Part shown: in pieces, positions 47,630 to 59,148 of the stretch
Position numbering within the stretch: position 1 is the stretch's first letter
How the letters are laid out: each line of letters starts with the position of its first letter
Assembly: GCF_024679095.1 (NCBI RefSeq)
Contig: NW_026112164.1
Span: 1,422,939-1,486,938, forward strand
Reading direction: 5' to 3'
Length of the DNA stretch: 64,000 nt
From: Eriocheir sinensis
Lineage: Eukaryota; Arthropoda; Malacostraca; Decapoda; Varunidae
The notes under the pieces: generated by a model
Seen by the model: only the letters and a program-made list of their open reading frames with translations
The model's database searches: none
What the model was told of the DNA's origin: nothing
Program-made: the position numbers and the translations under genes

Positions 47630-48085
47630 AGAGAAGAAAGACAAGATGAGAGGAGGAGGAGGAGGAAACAATAAGAGAAGATAGAGGGAGAGATGGAGAT
47701 AAAAAGAAAAGATGAAACGAGGAGGAGGAGGAGGAAACAATAAGAGAAGATAGAGGGAGAGATGGAGATAAAAAGAAAAGATGAAACGAGGAGGAGGAGG
47801 AGGAGGAAACAATAAGAGAAGATAGAGGGAGAGATGGAGATAAAAAGAAAAGATGAAACGAGGAGGAGGAGGAGGAAACAATATGAGAAGATAGAGGGAG
47901 AGATGGAGATAAAAAGAAAAGATGAAACGAGGAGGAGGAGGAGGAGGAAACAATAAGAGAAGATAGATGGAGAGATGGAGATAAAAAGAAAAGATAAAAC
48001 GAGGAGGAGGAGGAGGAGGAAACAATAAGAGAAGATAGATGGAGAGATGGAGATAAAAAGAAAAGATAAAACGAGGAGGAGGTGG
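47630..48085. repeat. ~70-bp purine-rich minisatellite, six units
   Basis: GAGGAGGAGGAGGAAACAAT, AAGAGAAGATAGAGGGAGAG and ATGGAGATAAAAAGAAAAGA recur six times with changing GAG number. Predicted 201-codon frames on the minus strand are repeat translations. Confidence 0.9.
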
Positions 48086-48200
48086 AGAGGGCAGAATGAA
48101 GCGGATAGATAAATTTACAGAGGTTATTGCATGATAACAGATAATAAACCAATAGATACTGAGGTTATTGCACAGGGATAGATAGATAGATAGATAGATC

Positions 48201-48365
48201 GGTCGATCGAGTAGCTGTCATATTATTTCTCCACGTTCTGAGGCTTTACCGGCCATGCTAGTGTTGCTAATGTTTGTTTTGGTGATATGTTAATCAACGT
48301 TCTGTTTATCATACTGTGTGTTCTGTTTATCATACAATGCCTCTTCGAGCTTAATTTTGGAAGAG
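48201..48365 (+). repeat. 165-bp direct repeat, first copy
   Basis: GGTCGATCGAGTAGCTGTCA, TTTCTCCACGTTCTGAGGCT and ATCAACGTTCTGTTTATCAT reappear at 49787-49962 at high identity. No coding value; see the second copy. Confidence 0.85.
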
Positions 48366-48920
48366 ATATAGATAAATAGACAAACAGATAAACGGATATA
48401 GATAAGTAGATAGATAAACAGATAGACAGACAGACAGACGGGCAAATACACAACAAATGGTCAATAGATAGAAAGAGGTTATTGCAGTGATAGACAGATA
48501 GACATACAGATAGGTAAATAGATACATAGATATAGACTCAATATAGCCGTAGAAACACTCCTATGTTAATTTTCCCTCCCTTGATAACGTAACTCCTCCT
48601 TTTCCTCCGGGTCTCAAGGTCAAAAGGTCAACCCCAAAACGCAACCCCGATGTAATTTTTGGAATGTTTAAGTTTCCATTATCGCGTATTGAGGCGACAG
48701 GAGTTATCTTGAGGTTGATTTATAGGCCTACAGCACCCCTAGGATCCAGTATAGGCCTCAACGGGAGTGGCTGTACGCCCGATGCGGCCAGGTGCCATTC
48801 ATTCTGCCTGGTTGATTGAGAGAATGTGGAGGTGCCGTCAAGTGTATATTTCTCCCTTTTTCAGGCCATGGCGGGGACTCTAGTGTGGTTTATGTTTATC
48901 TTCCTGGTACAATAGGCTTA
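48366..48920. repeat. GATA-type tetranucleotides then unique sequence
   Basis: Degenerate GATA/CAGA units up to 48535; beyond that I see nothing recognisable. Confidence 0.6.
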
Positions 48921-49480
48921 GTTATGTAATATTCCCCGCACTGTGCAGGTATATACGCCCTCGTAGGCCTGTGAGAGCGTTACCTGTGTTGAAAAGTGTT
49001 GCCGTTTGGCCGAGTCGACTTGCATATTTTGGGTACGAATCGTGTGTTGCGGCGTGAGGGTGCCATGTGAGGATATATTTAACCCTATTTTTAGGCCATA
49101 GCGGTTATTGCAGTGTTGTTCCTGCATATCAAAGTGGTTAGTTATCTTGTTCAGTCTGTTGTTAAGCACACTGAGGGATAGCAAAGCCCCGTACAAGCCT
49201 GTATATGTGATGGGAGGTGTTGCCGTGGGCCCAAAGTCTTGTTGAATAATTTCCTTTTTGCCGCGTGAGGTGCCATAAGCCGATATATTTAATCCTGCTT
49301 TTAGGCAATACCGATCATTGTGTTGTTGTTCTTCAGTATTGCAGTGGTCAAATATCTTCACTAGTACACTGTTAGCCACGCTGCGTGATAACTAAGCACG
49401 GTATAAGCCTGTATACATGGTAGGAGGTGTTGCCGTCTCCCACAAGTTGACCATTTTTTCCTTATGTGTGTATATGAGCA
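48920..49480. repeat. ~230-bp tandem repeat, about 2.5 units
   Basis: GTATAAGCCTGTATA, GGTGTTGCCGT, GAGGTGCCATA and ATATTTAA(T/C)CCT blocks recur at about 48950, 49190 and 49400. GTGTTACGTGG/GTTAAGTGACC and AGCCTAGGTATTG form a further pair at 49510-49780. Confidence 0.7.
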
Positions 49481-49786
49481 TTTGACGGTTCAGTATGTCT
49501 TTCTATGCTAAACAAAGCCTAGGTATTGCAACAGACGTGTTTTGTGCCAGTGTGGGAGCCCTTGAAGCCGTCTATCATTGAGTTAAGTGACCTAGTTTTG
49601 GGGTCATTGAGGTCGCCAGCTGATGGCAGTCGCTATCAGATTTAAGTATTCCCGGTGTCTTTCTTTGCTAAATGAAAGCCTAGGTATTGTAATGGACGAG
49701 CTTTGTACTAGTTTATGAGCCCCTGAAGCTGTCTATCACTGTGTTACGTGGTGCGAGTTACGGGTCATTGGGGTCGCCAGCTGACG

Positions 49787-49962
49787 GTCGATCGAGTAGC
49801 TGTCATATTATTTCTCCACGTTCTGAGGCTTTACCGGCCATATGCTGGTGTTGATAATGTTTGTTTTAGTGATGAGATATGTTAATCAACGTTCTGTTTC
49901 ATACTGTGTGTTCTGTTTATCATACAGTTATTGCCTCTTTGAGCTTAATTTTGGAAGTATGG
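49787..49962 (+). repeat. 165-bp direct repeat, second copy
   Basis: Matches 48201-48365 from GGTCGATCGAGTAGCTGTCA to the TTAATTTTGGAAG end with small indels. The two copies lie 1.6 kb apart and enclose the ~230-bp repeats. Confidence 0.85.
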
Positions 49963-50094
49963 AAACTGTAGGGTGTTGCCATTCTTCACTACCGGATACA
50001 TTTCTCCATATATTAAGGCTGTACCGGTCCTTATTATGTTGTGTAGGGTTGTTTTAGTGCTGAGATATGTTCAGTAATCTTCTATTTATCGTGT

Positions 50095-50740
50095 CATTCA
50101 ACCTCATAGTGTCTGAACCCTCACAGTGTCATTTAACCTCACAGTGTCTGTCAACCTCACAGTGTCTCTCAGCCAAACCGTGTCATTCAACCTTACAGTA
50201 TCTGTCAACCTCACAGTGTCATTCAACCTCACAGTGGGTCAACCATGGCGTCTGTCAACCTCACAGTGTCTGAACCCTCACAGTGTCATTCAACCTCAGA
50301 GTGTCTCAACCTCACAGTGTCTGTCAACCTCACTGTGTCAACCTCACAGTGTCTGTCAACCTCACAGTGTCTAAACCCTCACAGTGTCATTCAACCTCAC
50401 AGTGTCTCAACCTCACAGTGTCTGTCAACCTCACTGTGTCAACCTCACAGGGTCTGTCAACCTTAGCGTCTGTCAACCTCACAGGGTCTGTCAACCTTAG
50501 TGTCTGTCAACCTCACAGTGTCTCAACCTCATATTGTCTGTCAACTTCGCTGTGTCAACCTCACAGGGTCTGTCAACCTTAGCGTCTGTCAACCTCACAG
50601 GGTCTGTCAACCTTAGTGTCTGTCAACCTCACAGTGTCTCAACCTCATATTGTCTGTCAACTTCGCTGTGTCAACCTCACAGGGTCTGTCAACCTTAGTG
50701 TCTGTCATCCTCACAGTGTCATTCAACCTTACAGTGTGTC
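50095..50740 (+). repeat. ~18-bp minisatellite GTCTGTCAACCTCACAGT, about 35 units
   Basis: Units alternate between GTCTGTCAACCTCACAGT, GTCTCAACCTCACAGT and GTCATTCAACCTCACAGT, with a higher-order block of about 130 bp duplicated (50455-50580 and 50585-50700). Several frames stay open but only read repeat. Confidence 0.9.
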
Positions 50741-51285
50741 AAGGAGAAGGGTAGGAGGGAGGGGTGGGAGTAGGGGAAGCCAAGGGCGGACCATCGCTGT
50801 TTAAGACACTTGAGGGAGGGGTGTGTTGGAGTCATGTGGGGTTGTAGGGGTTGGCAAGGGCTTATATATGTGGTTGTGGTGGGTTGGGGAGGGGTTACGT
50901 GGGGTTGTGGGGGAGTTGTGGGGGTTTGAAAGTGGGTTACAATAGGTTTAGGGAAATTTCACCGCAAAACACCCCCGCTCCTAGCATGAAAATTGCTCTG
51001 GTCTCGTTAGTAAAATACAACCATAACAATGTGCGTATGTGGGTTTTGGGGGTTATGTGGGGATTTTGGGGGCTATGTGTGGTTGCCGAGGGGCTATGAG
51101 GGGTTGGGAATGGTTACAGTGGCGACTCCTGGCAACTATAGGGTGCCATTTCTATGCCCTCATAGTCACTCTATTAGCTTATGTCAAAAGTATAAGGATC
51201 CTCTGAAAAAGTATAAACATGCCCGCTATGTGCTGCCCCCTTTTGGCAAGCATGCGCTGTATAAGGGTATTATGTCATCGCTATG
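50741..51285. other. G-rich unannotated sequence
   Basis: GGGTTGTGGGG-type words are common (50810-50935, 51040-51110). No gene or mobile-element motif is seen. Confidence 0.5.
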
Positions 51286-51289
51286 AGGG

Positions 51290-52350
51290 TAACCACGTCT
51301 ACTATTTCTAAAGGTCTAATAGGAGCTTATTCAGGTTCTGTTGACTGTTTTCTTTGGTTCAGAGTAAAGAAGAAAGGTTAATCTATCACCAGGGTTGTTA
51401 AGCTACTCTTGGAAACGCCCACAACGCCCACGAAAGCCTTGTCAAATGGGAGTAGTTGGGAGACGTAAGGTTCAGGTACAGGTCACTGGGTCCATGCGAG
51501 GAGAGACACGGCCGGCGGGATGACCACGTCGAGTATTTCTAAAGGTTAAATAGGAGGTCAATCGGGTTCGCGTTAGTATTTTTGCACATTCAGGGTAAAC
51601 AAAAGAGGTTAAACTACCACCAGGGTCACCAAACTACCCCTGGAAACGCCCACAACGCCCACGAAAGCCTTGCCAAATGTGCATACGTGGGTGCCAACGG
51701 GTTCAGGAAGAGACACAAAGACGTCGCGGGTGACCACGTCGACTATTTCTAAATGCTAAAAATGAGCCTAATCGCGTTCTCATGACTGTGTTCTCAGGTT
51801 CATGGTAAGGAAGAAAGGTTAAATTATCACCAGGGTTATCAAACTACGCCTGGAAACGCCTACAATGCCCACGAAAGCCTTGTCAAATGGGCGTACATGG
51901 CCGCCCGGCAGGTCCTTGGGTACAGACGAGAATACACAGGGACGGTGGAGGTGACCTGGTCGACTATTTCTAAAGCTCAAATAGGAGGTCAATCGGGTTT
52001 GCATGAGTGTTTTTGAACATTCAGGGTAAAGAAGAAAGGTTAAATCACCACCAGGGTCATCAAACTACCCATGGAAACGCCCACAACGCTCATGAAAAGC
52101 CTTGTCAAATGTGCTTATGTGGGGGTCGAGCTCGACATGACAGAAAGACGGCGGGCCGCGGGGCGAACATATCCACTATTTCCAAAGGCTAAAAATGAGT
52201 CTAATCGCACTCTATGGACTGTTTTCTTAGGCACATGGTAACGAATAAAGGTTAGTCTTCCACCAGGATCATTAAGTTACCCCAGGACACGCCCACAACG
52301 CCCACGAATGCCTTGTCAATAGGGCGTTCTTGAGCTCCGAAAGGTTAGCC
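51290..52350 (+). repeat. five forward copies of the dispersed ~200-bp repeat in tandem
   Basis: Units start with GACCACGTCGACTATTTCTA or a close variant and contain ACCACCAGGGTCATCAAACT, CTGGAAACGCCCACAACGCC and GAAAGCCTTGTCAAATG. Period is about 215 bp. Unlike the 31-34 kb arrays, full-length copies are repeated here. Confidence 0.85.
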
Positions 52351-52617
52351 AGAGGTCACGGAGTACGCTGTGAGGTGGCTGGTGACCGCTTCATCTATTT
52401 CCCTTGTGGGCGGTTTTGTGGAATTTCTGCTGCGTTTTATTCGTTTTGGGCGTGATAGAGCTGTTTCCTTAAACATAGGGAAGCTGTGTGTCTAAGAGAG
52501 CAAGTAATTGGTCTTCCCGTAGCCATAGAATAAATAGGGTGAGTAATACATGAATGGGTGACGCAACCTTGCAAGATGCCCACCCGCCTCTCTGCAGGGC
52601 TCAGACGCCTCCGCCTC

Positions 52618-52965
52618 ACAAAATAACTATTTTCAAAGGCCAAAAAGTAGATTAAAGGGTTATCATGACTGTTTCCTTAGTCTCAGGATGAAGAAGAAGG
52701 GTTAGACTACAACCAGACTCATTAACTACCCCTGGAAGCGCCCACAACGCCCACGAAAGCCTTGTCGGATATGTTTCCTCAGACGCCTCCGCCCCTCACA
52801 TTAACTATTCTCAAAGGCCAGAAAAGAGGTCAATCGGTGTCTATTGAGTATTTTTTTTAAAGTTTACAGTAAAGTGGAAAGGTCAAACTACCACCAAGGT
52901 CATAAAACTACCCCTGGTAACGCCCACAACGCCCGCGAAAGCCTTGTCAAATATGTATTCGCACA
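52618..52965 (+). repeat. two further forward copies of the dispersed repeat
   Basis: Both have TATT(T/C)TCAAAGGCCA, ACTACCCCTGGAAGCGCCCA or a close variant, and GAAAGCCTTGTC(G/A)(G/A)AT. They are separated by the phrase CTCAGACGCCTCCGCC, also present at 52600. Confidence 0.8.
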
Positions 52966-53129
52966 TCACCTATTTATAAAGGCCTAATAACATCTTTTTC
53001 CTTATTTTCCCTCCATGAATCATAATAATAACATCAATAATAGTTAAAAATAATTATAACATTGCGTATAGTAATCCCGTAGACTCTGCGTACAGAACCA
53101 TCGGCGGCTCAGTCCGCATCAGTTCCTGC

Positions 53130-53690
53130 GCGGCGTCCCTGATGGTGCTCGCGTGACCCGTGATATTAAATCCTTTTTATCGTTTTCCGACAAATTACGC
53201 AGTGCCAGCGAACCACAGTGCCAGGGAAGAAAGAAGAGGTGCCAGAGATTATACAGTGTCAATACCAGCCCCTGGAAAAGCTTACATCATGCGGAAAATT
53301 GGGTGAGAAGTGGAGGGGAGGGAAAGTGCCACCCCGGGGAAATTTCAACCTTGTATTTGTACATTTTTTAGGCGAATTACGTGTTCCCGGAATGTTGTGC
53401 TGCCATAGAAAGAAAGAAGTGGTGCCAATGGTTATACAGTGCCATTTATAACCCCCTGGAAGGCTGAAATAAGATTGAAATAAGAGAAAAGATAAGAGAA
53501 GTGAAAATGGCGGGGTGTCATGTCTTGCACCCCGCTTTAGCGCCAGATATTTTTTTTCCATTTTTAAAGTAAACTGCGTTTCCTCAAAGTGCAGCAGTGC
53601 CATGCAAAGACAGAGGAGGTGGCATAGATCATACAGTGCCAATCTTAACGCGTGGGAATGCTAAAATAAGGTTGAAAAAAGAGAAAAGCG
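53130..53690. repeat. ~185-bp tandem repeat, three units
   Basis: AGTGCCA, AAGAAAGAAG(A/T)GGTGCCA, TTATACAGTG and CCCTGGAA blocks recur at about 53205, 53395 and 53590, each followed by AATAAG...GAAAAG purine-rich sequence. Confidence 0.7.
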
Positions 53691-54330
53691 GAGGGTGGAG
53701 GGCAAGACAGCGGGGAGGTCGTGTGTTGAAAAGGAAAATTAAAGAAAAAAAAATAGGAAATGATAGCAAGGAAAAGACAAGGGGAAGAGCGTGTGGAAAT
53801 GCTTAGAAAATAATGAAGTAAGATTCTTGTGAAAATTAGTGAGAAATAGCCTAGAAAATAATAGTAAGGTAAAGTCATGTGAAAATTAGTTAGAAAATGC
53901 TTAGAAATAATGGAAAGGAAAAATAAGGTCAAAAATATAAAGTGATACTCAAATAATGAGAAAAAGCTTGGATATTAATAATAAGGAAACATTAGTTAAA
54001 AATAATGTGAAAGTAAGAAAATGCCTAGAAAATTCGAAAAAAATAAAATAAGGTAAAATAATGTGAAAGTGTGTTAGGAAATCCTTAGAAAATTATAATA
54101 AATTAAATTAAGGAAACATTAGTTAAAAATAATGTGAAAGTAAGAAAATGCCTAGAAAATTAGAAAAAAGTAAAAAGGTAAAATAATGTGAAAGTATGTT
54201 AGGAAATCCTTAGAAAATTAAAATAAATTAAATTAAGGCAAAATGTGAAAATTTGTTTCGAAATGCTTAGAAAATTAAAATAAGGAAAAATGAGGTAAAA
54301 TAATGTGCAAATAAGTTAGACACATCTTAG
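53690..54330 (+). repeat. A-rich imperfect repeats
   Basis: AATAATGTGAAAGTAAGAAAATGCCTAGAAAATT-type units (each word under 20 bases recurs: AATAATGTGAAAGTA, TGCCTAGAAAATT, TCCTTAGAAAATTA) alternate for about 600 bp. No coding value. Confidence 0.75.
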
Positions 54331-54532
54331 AAAATAATAATTATAACAATAATAATGATGATGATGAAAATAATAATAATAGATAATGGTGATAGTGAAA
54401 GTGTCTGTGCATGTGTGTGCGCGTGCGGTTATATCGTTAATATTTTGTCACGAATTTAATTATATAGGTATATGTTGCAAGAACAGGAAGAAGAAAAAAA
54501 AGAAGAACTACATCTACATCATGGGTTAGGTG

Positions 54533-54535
<3 letters not shown>

Positions 54536-54601
<66 letters not shown>

Positions 54602-54738
54602 TTTCTCAATCCTCTACTTCCTCTTTTCTTCTTTTTCTATTTCTTCCTCTTTTTTTCTCTTCCTCTCCCTCTTTTTACTTTTTGACCTACTTTTTTCTTC
54701 TTGCTATTCTTGTCCTTTTCTTTTACTTTTTTCTATTG

Positions 54739-54791
<53 letters not shown>

Positions 54792-54849
54792 ATTAGATGA
54801 TGATGGTGTGTCCTTTTCAGCTGACTGAGAAGGGGAGAAGGGGGGACAG

Positions 54850-54901
<52 letters not shown>
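54536..54901. repeat. (TTA)n twice and (CT)n
   Basis: TTA/TAT units at 54537-54602 and 54737-54792 flank a pyrimidine-rich stretch. A CT tract follows at 54852-54901. Frames across this are artefacts. Confidence 0.95.
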
Positions 54902-54902
<1 letters not shown>

Positions 54903-55152
54903 TTCCTTTCATTAGCCTTCTTTTCATTCTATATTTTATAATTTCTTCTATTTCATTCTTTCTTCCTTTACTTCCTTGTTTTCTTTCAGAGAGAGAGAGA
55001 GATAGAGGAGGAAGGAGGAAGAGGGAGTGTGTGGGGGATGTACCTCCTCTTCCCCCTCTAGGCGGTTACTCCTCCTCCTCCTCCTCCTCCATTCTTCCCC
55101 ATCCCTTCTTCCCTCCTTCCCTCCTTCATTCATTCTCTATAATTTCAATCCA

Positions 55153-55940
55153 AAGCTGGATGTTGCGCCTACGTACGCAACGACATCACTTGCTGTCGTG
55201 CCCACAACCGTGATTCTTCAGAATTTTCTACCATCTGGCTAAGACTTCATTGTCATTCTATTACTAAATACATCTGTGCAGTTTATCTCTCACCTAACTC
55301 TACAAACTATGTAAAATTATTTGACTATTTGAACTCTAAAGTGGAGCACATCTTGACCCACTCTCCCTTCGCTGAAATCTCCATCCTAGGAGATTTCAAT
55401 GTTCACCACCAGCTTTGGCTTTCATCCTCTTTCACTGACCATCCTGGTGAACAAGCCTACAACTTTGCTATCCTCAACGATCTAGAGCAGTTGGTCCAGC
55501 ACCCTACACGTATTCCCGACCGTCTTGGAGACCGGCCCAACATTCTAGACCTCTTCCTTACCTCAAACCCTTCTGCTTATTCTGTCAAACTGTTTTCTCC
55601 GTTGGGCTCCTCCGATCACAATCTTATTTCTGCATCCTGTTCTATCGCTCCTGTACACCCTCTGGACCCACCGAAGAGGCGATGCTTCTCGCATTCTGCT
55701 TCAGCTCGGTGGGACGATCTGAGGATATACTTTTCCGATTCCCCGTGGAATGATTATTGCTTCCAGGATAGAGACCCCTCTGTGTGTGCTCAGCGCATCA
55801 CAGAGGTGATTGTCTCTGGAATGGAGGCATACATTCCACGTTCTTTCTCTACTCCTCACGCTAAAAAGCCTTGGTTTAATCACGCTTGTTCTCGTGCTGT
55901 CAATGATAGAGGCAGCTCACAAAATGTACCAGAGCCTTCA
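55153..55940 (+). pseudogene. APE-type endonuclease domain of the LINE
   Basis: The frame starts inside the domain with [16 protein letters not shown] and contains [34 protein letters not shown] (GDFN), [30 protein letters not shown] and [14 protein letters not shown] (SDH, catalytic His/Asp). It goes on to [13 protein letters not shown] at the end. The N-terminal catalytic Glu motif lies upstream of the truncation. The GDFN and SDH catalytic sites are intact. Confidence 0.88.
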
Positions 55941-56245
55941 AACTAATGCTAATTATGAACTTTACATTTCTGCCCGGAATCGTGCCAAATCTATTCTCCG
56001 ACTAACTAAAAACTCTTTCATTAATAGAAAATGCCAAAACCTTGCTTTCCCTAACTCTTCACGTGACTTCTAGTATCTAGCAAAAAACATCTCCTCCAAC
56101 TTCAATTCTTCATCTTCCCTCCACTCCTCAGTCCTGACGGCAACACTGCCGTCTCATCTATCTCTAAGGCTGAACTCTTCTCTAAAAACTCCACTCTGGA
56201 CGATTCTGGGCATATTCCTCCTACTCATCCCCCGTCTGACTCTTT
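55940..56245 (+). pseudogene. linker part of LINE ORF2, frameshifted
   Basis: [40 protein letters not shown] and later NISSNFNSSSSLPPLLSPDG, AVSSISKAELFSKNST continue the protein in changing frames. This is the region just before the RT fingers. Confidence 0.7.
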
Positions 56246-56907
56246 TATGCCTTTTATAAAGAGTCTTCAAAATGATGTTTTCTATCCCCTATTCTTTGAC
56301 AACACTCAGCTATCACCTTCCTCAACACTAAACATCCTCGGTCTATCCGTAACTCAAAATCTCAACTGGAAACTTCATATCTCATCTCTTACTAAATCAG
56401 CTTCCTCGAGGCTGGGCGTTCAGTACCGTCTCCGCCAGTTCTCCCCCGCACAGTTGCTGTCCATATACAGGGGCCTTGTCCGCCCTCGTATGGAGTATGC
56501 ATCTCATGTGTGTGTGTGTGGGGTCCACTCACACAGCTCTCCTTGACAGAGTGGAATCAAAGGCTCTTCGTCTCATCAGCTCTCCTCCTCATACTGATAC
56601 TTCTACCTCTCAAGTTCCGCCGCCATGTTGCCTCTCTATCTTCTATCGATATTTTCAAGCTCACTGCTCTTCTGAACTTGCTAACTGCATGCCTCCCCTC
56701 CTCCCGCGGCCCCGCTGCACACGACTTTCTACTCATGCTCATCCCTATACTGTCCAAACCCCTTATGCAAGAGTTAACCAGCATCTTCAATCTTTCATCC
56801 CTCACGCTGGTAAACTCCTGAACAATCTTCCTTCATCTGTATTTCCTCCTGCCTACGACTTGAACTCTTTCAAGAGGAGGGTATCAGGACACCTCTCCTC
56901 CCGAAAT
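56246..56907 (+). pseudogene. C-terminal part of LINE ORF2 following the deletion
   Basis: After HPPSDSFMPFIKSLQN the sequence jumps to STLNILGLSVTQNLNWKLHI, SSLTKSASSRLGVQYRLRQF, YRGLVRPRMEYASHVCVCG, then after a frame break RVESKALRLISS and KLLNNLPSSVFPPAYDLNSF to the stop at 56907. No motif A (DxxxAFD), B or C (xADD) lies between the two parts, so roughly 250-300 residues are missing. Confidence 0.85.
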
Positions 56908-57029
56908 TGACCTCTGATTTTGGACACTTATTTAACCTCTGTTCGGGAGCAGTGAGTAGGGCCTTTTTGTTTTTTTTTCTTTGCGCCCTTGAGCTGTCTC
57001 CTTGGCTGTAAAAAAAAAAAAAAAAAAGA

Positions 57030-57305
57030 CAGTAGTGTAAACAGGGTGATTGCGGAAACTGTGGCAGCCCTCAGTGACCCGTAGGAAGTCGGGAGGTTTA
57101 TCCAGTCTCCCCTTGATAAGGTGGAGGTCCGTGAAAATCAAGTAGAATTTTACCAACTTGCCGGTGTTGTGGGAGTGATAGACTGCACCCATTTGAAAAT
57201 AATGGCACCAAAGGAAAACGAAGTAGTTTATGTGAACAGAAAAAAAACTTACATAGCTTGAACATACAATTAGTGTTTGATGCCTTTGTTATTGATTAAA
57301 ATGTG
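57030..57305 (+). pseudogene. PIF/Harbinger transposase (HARBI1-like) fragment
   Basis: The frame VNRVIAETVAALSDP, one stop, then EVGRFIQSPLDKVEVRENQV, EFYQLAGVVGVIDCTHLKIM, APKENEVVYVNRKKT and after a frameshift HSLNIQLVFDAFVID. FxxxAGxxGVIDCTHxxIxxP...YxNRKxxHSxNxQLVxD is the core of the Harbinger DDE nuclease, with the first catalytic Asp in VIDCTH and the second in LVFDA. The fragment starts right behind the LINE poly-A tail. In active copies the protein excises and inserts elements with TWA targets. Confidence 0.82.
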
Positions 57306-58220
57306 AAATATTTGAGTTAAGGAAAACGAAACATGGTAAAAAAACTTTTATTTGCAGCAGAAAGGTACACATGCAAATGAAAAAGATGACATTAAAATTG
57401 CATTAAAATGTAATTTAAAATATGATTTATAATTATTGTTGCTTTAAAATCAAGTTAGAAAACAAATTACTCTTGCCGGTTATTCGTATTGAGATAATGG
57501 TGGTAAGAAAGTTTGTTAGTGACGTCTGCCAGTGTGAGGGAGGAGGAACGAAAGGTCGAGGCGACTACATCGCTTACATCTTGACTTATGAGTGAAGTAA
57601 AACGAGGTTACTTGGTTTCTGTTTACAAAGTTCCAAGTGGAAAAACAACTTTATTGTGAATTAGTGTATACTTTTGTGGAGTATTGTGTTTACTGAGTGA
57701 ATTGGTGACCAATCTGTTGCTATTTGTGTCTTGCTTGAAGATATTCATCATTGGATTCAAAGCTATGGTATTAATGTGCAATAGTCGTCATAACAAAATA
57801 CGTAGTAATTAATTATATATGTCAACCTAATTATTTTCATGAGATCATGGTATGACCACTGAAAAACATAGCTTTTTTATCTTGTCTCTATTACAAATTC
57901 AGTATATAATTACTCATATATTAAATAAAGTAGTGGAATCTAGTTTTCAGCATCTTTTATTATTATGCCAATATTCTAAGCACTCAGCTTGCAAACACGC
58001 TGAGGTTTATGTTGTCAGCTTGGGTCGGACTTAGGTGAACACTTTACCAGGTGACCTAAGATTACTCAATGCTACCATAGAGGTACACAACATCTTTGAT
58101 TGTGAGTGCATCAGAGAGCACTGGAGAGCAGCATGAGTCTAATTAGGTGCTAATGAATATCCTGCCTGCATCACAGACTACATAAAATGCAAATATGATC
58201 GGTGCCTAAAGGTTTTATAA
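57306..58220. other. AT-rich sequence, no feature seen
   Basis: It may include the 3' part of the Harbinger remnant, but I see no further transposase motif, no terminal inverted repeat and no gene. Confidence 0.4.
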
Positions 58221-58229
58221 GCTAATGAT

Positions 58230-58415
<186 letters not shown>

Positions 58416-58559
58416 TGCCCTAATGTCACTCCCACTTTTGAAATCCAAATGACGCCCCTGATTGTAACAACGTATCTTGTTACACCCACGACTGGGTGCC
58501 GGTGCAAATCTTCTCATTTAACACCGAGAAATTAATCAAGGCACTAGGGAACTCGGAAA

Positions 58560-58935
58560 AATCCAGGTTAGAGTGCTGGCCGTGGGGATTGAACCAGTGA
58601 CCTTCGACGTACAAAGCCATGTCTGTCAGTCGAGCCAATAAAGGTAAAGGTATAGTTGGGGGATACGCTGTAGCAGCGCGTAGCCTCGGTGCTCATCTCC
58701 GTAGCATTGGCCCTTGAGCCTGTGGTGGGAGGGGGCCCATTACCCCGGGACACAGGGCCAGTTTGACATCCGGGTTACCACAGTTTCCCCAGGTTTCCCC
58801 AGGTAGTCATTTATCAACCAGCCCGAGAGGGAGGATGATCAGCTGGGTGAGCTGCACGCCGACTGCCCGGGCTGGGATTTGAACCCGGGCCCGCGTAGAA
58901 GAAGGCATGCTGACCACTAGACCACGGAGGCGTAT
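58560..58935 (-). mobile_element. composite tRNA-like SINE, two tRNA-like heads
   Basis: On the minus strand the first head has CCGTGGTCTAGTGGTCAGCA (A box) and CCCGGGTTCAAATCCCAGCC (B box), Glu/Gly-like. About 230 bp further a second tRNA-like segment shows TGGCTCGACTGACAGACATG and CACTGGTTCAATCCCCACGG (B box). Between them stand GGAAACCTGGGGAAACTGTG and GCTACGGAGATGAGCACC. A partial copy of this middle piece occurs at 20385. Neither head pairs at the acceptor stem. Confidence 0.7.
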
Positions 58936-59148
58936 TGGAGCTCAATCTCAAGTGAACCCACTCACAATGGCACACAATTTTTTTTCTGGTAAATTTTGTG
59001 CTTTGAATGAATTTGCTAACCATTTCTGTCGAAAAGCAGCAGAGATTATTTTTCACCCCTTCCGCCCTAACCTTCTCAGTAATAATAATAAAAAAAGTGA
59101 CAAAATCATAGCCTTGAGGCAGTAATATTCAGCCCCAGCATCAAAAAA

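Larger units (their letters stand above)
55153..57027 (+). mobile_element. LINE with internal deletion of the RT core, poly-A tail
   Basis: Endonuclease part (55153-55660), linker (55860-56235), then thumb and C-terminal part (56240-56907), 3' UTR and poly-A (57009-57027). Its 3' UTR is the same as in four truncated copies elsewhere in the window, so this is the family's best local representative. The RT palm and motifs A-C are missing. The 5' side is truncated in a pyrimidine-rich stretch (CTCCTC/CTTCC). Confidence 0.85.

Noticed and set aside
47420..48152. Two 201-codon minus-strand frames with Pro-Pro-Pro and Ser repeats
   Set aside because: Both are frame translations of the 70-bp purine-rich minisatellite.
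50067..50804. Overlapping frames reading QPHSVSTSQCL-type repeats
   Set aside because: The 18-bp unit is a multiple of three and stays open in several frames at once; no unique head or start.
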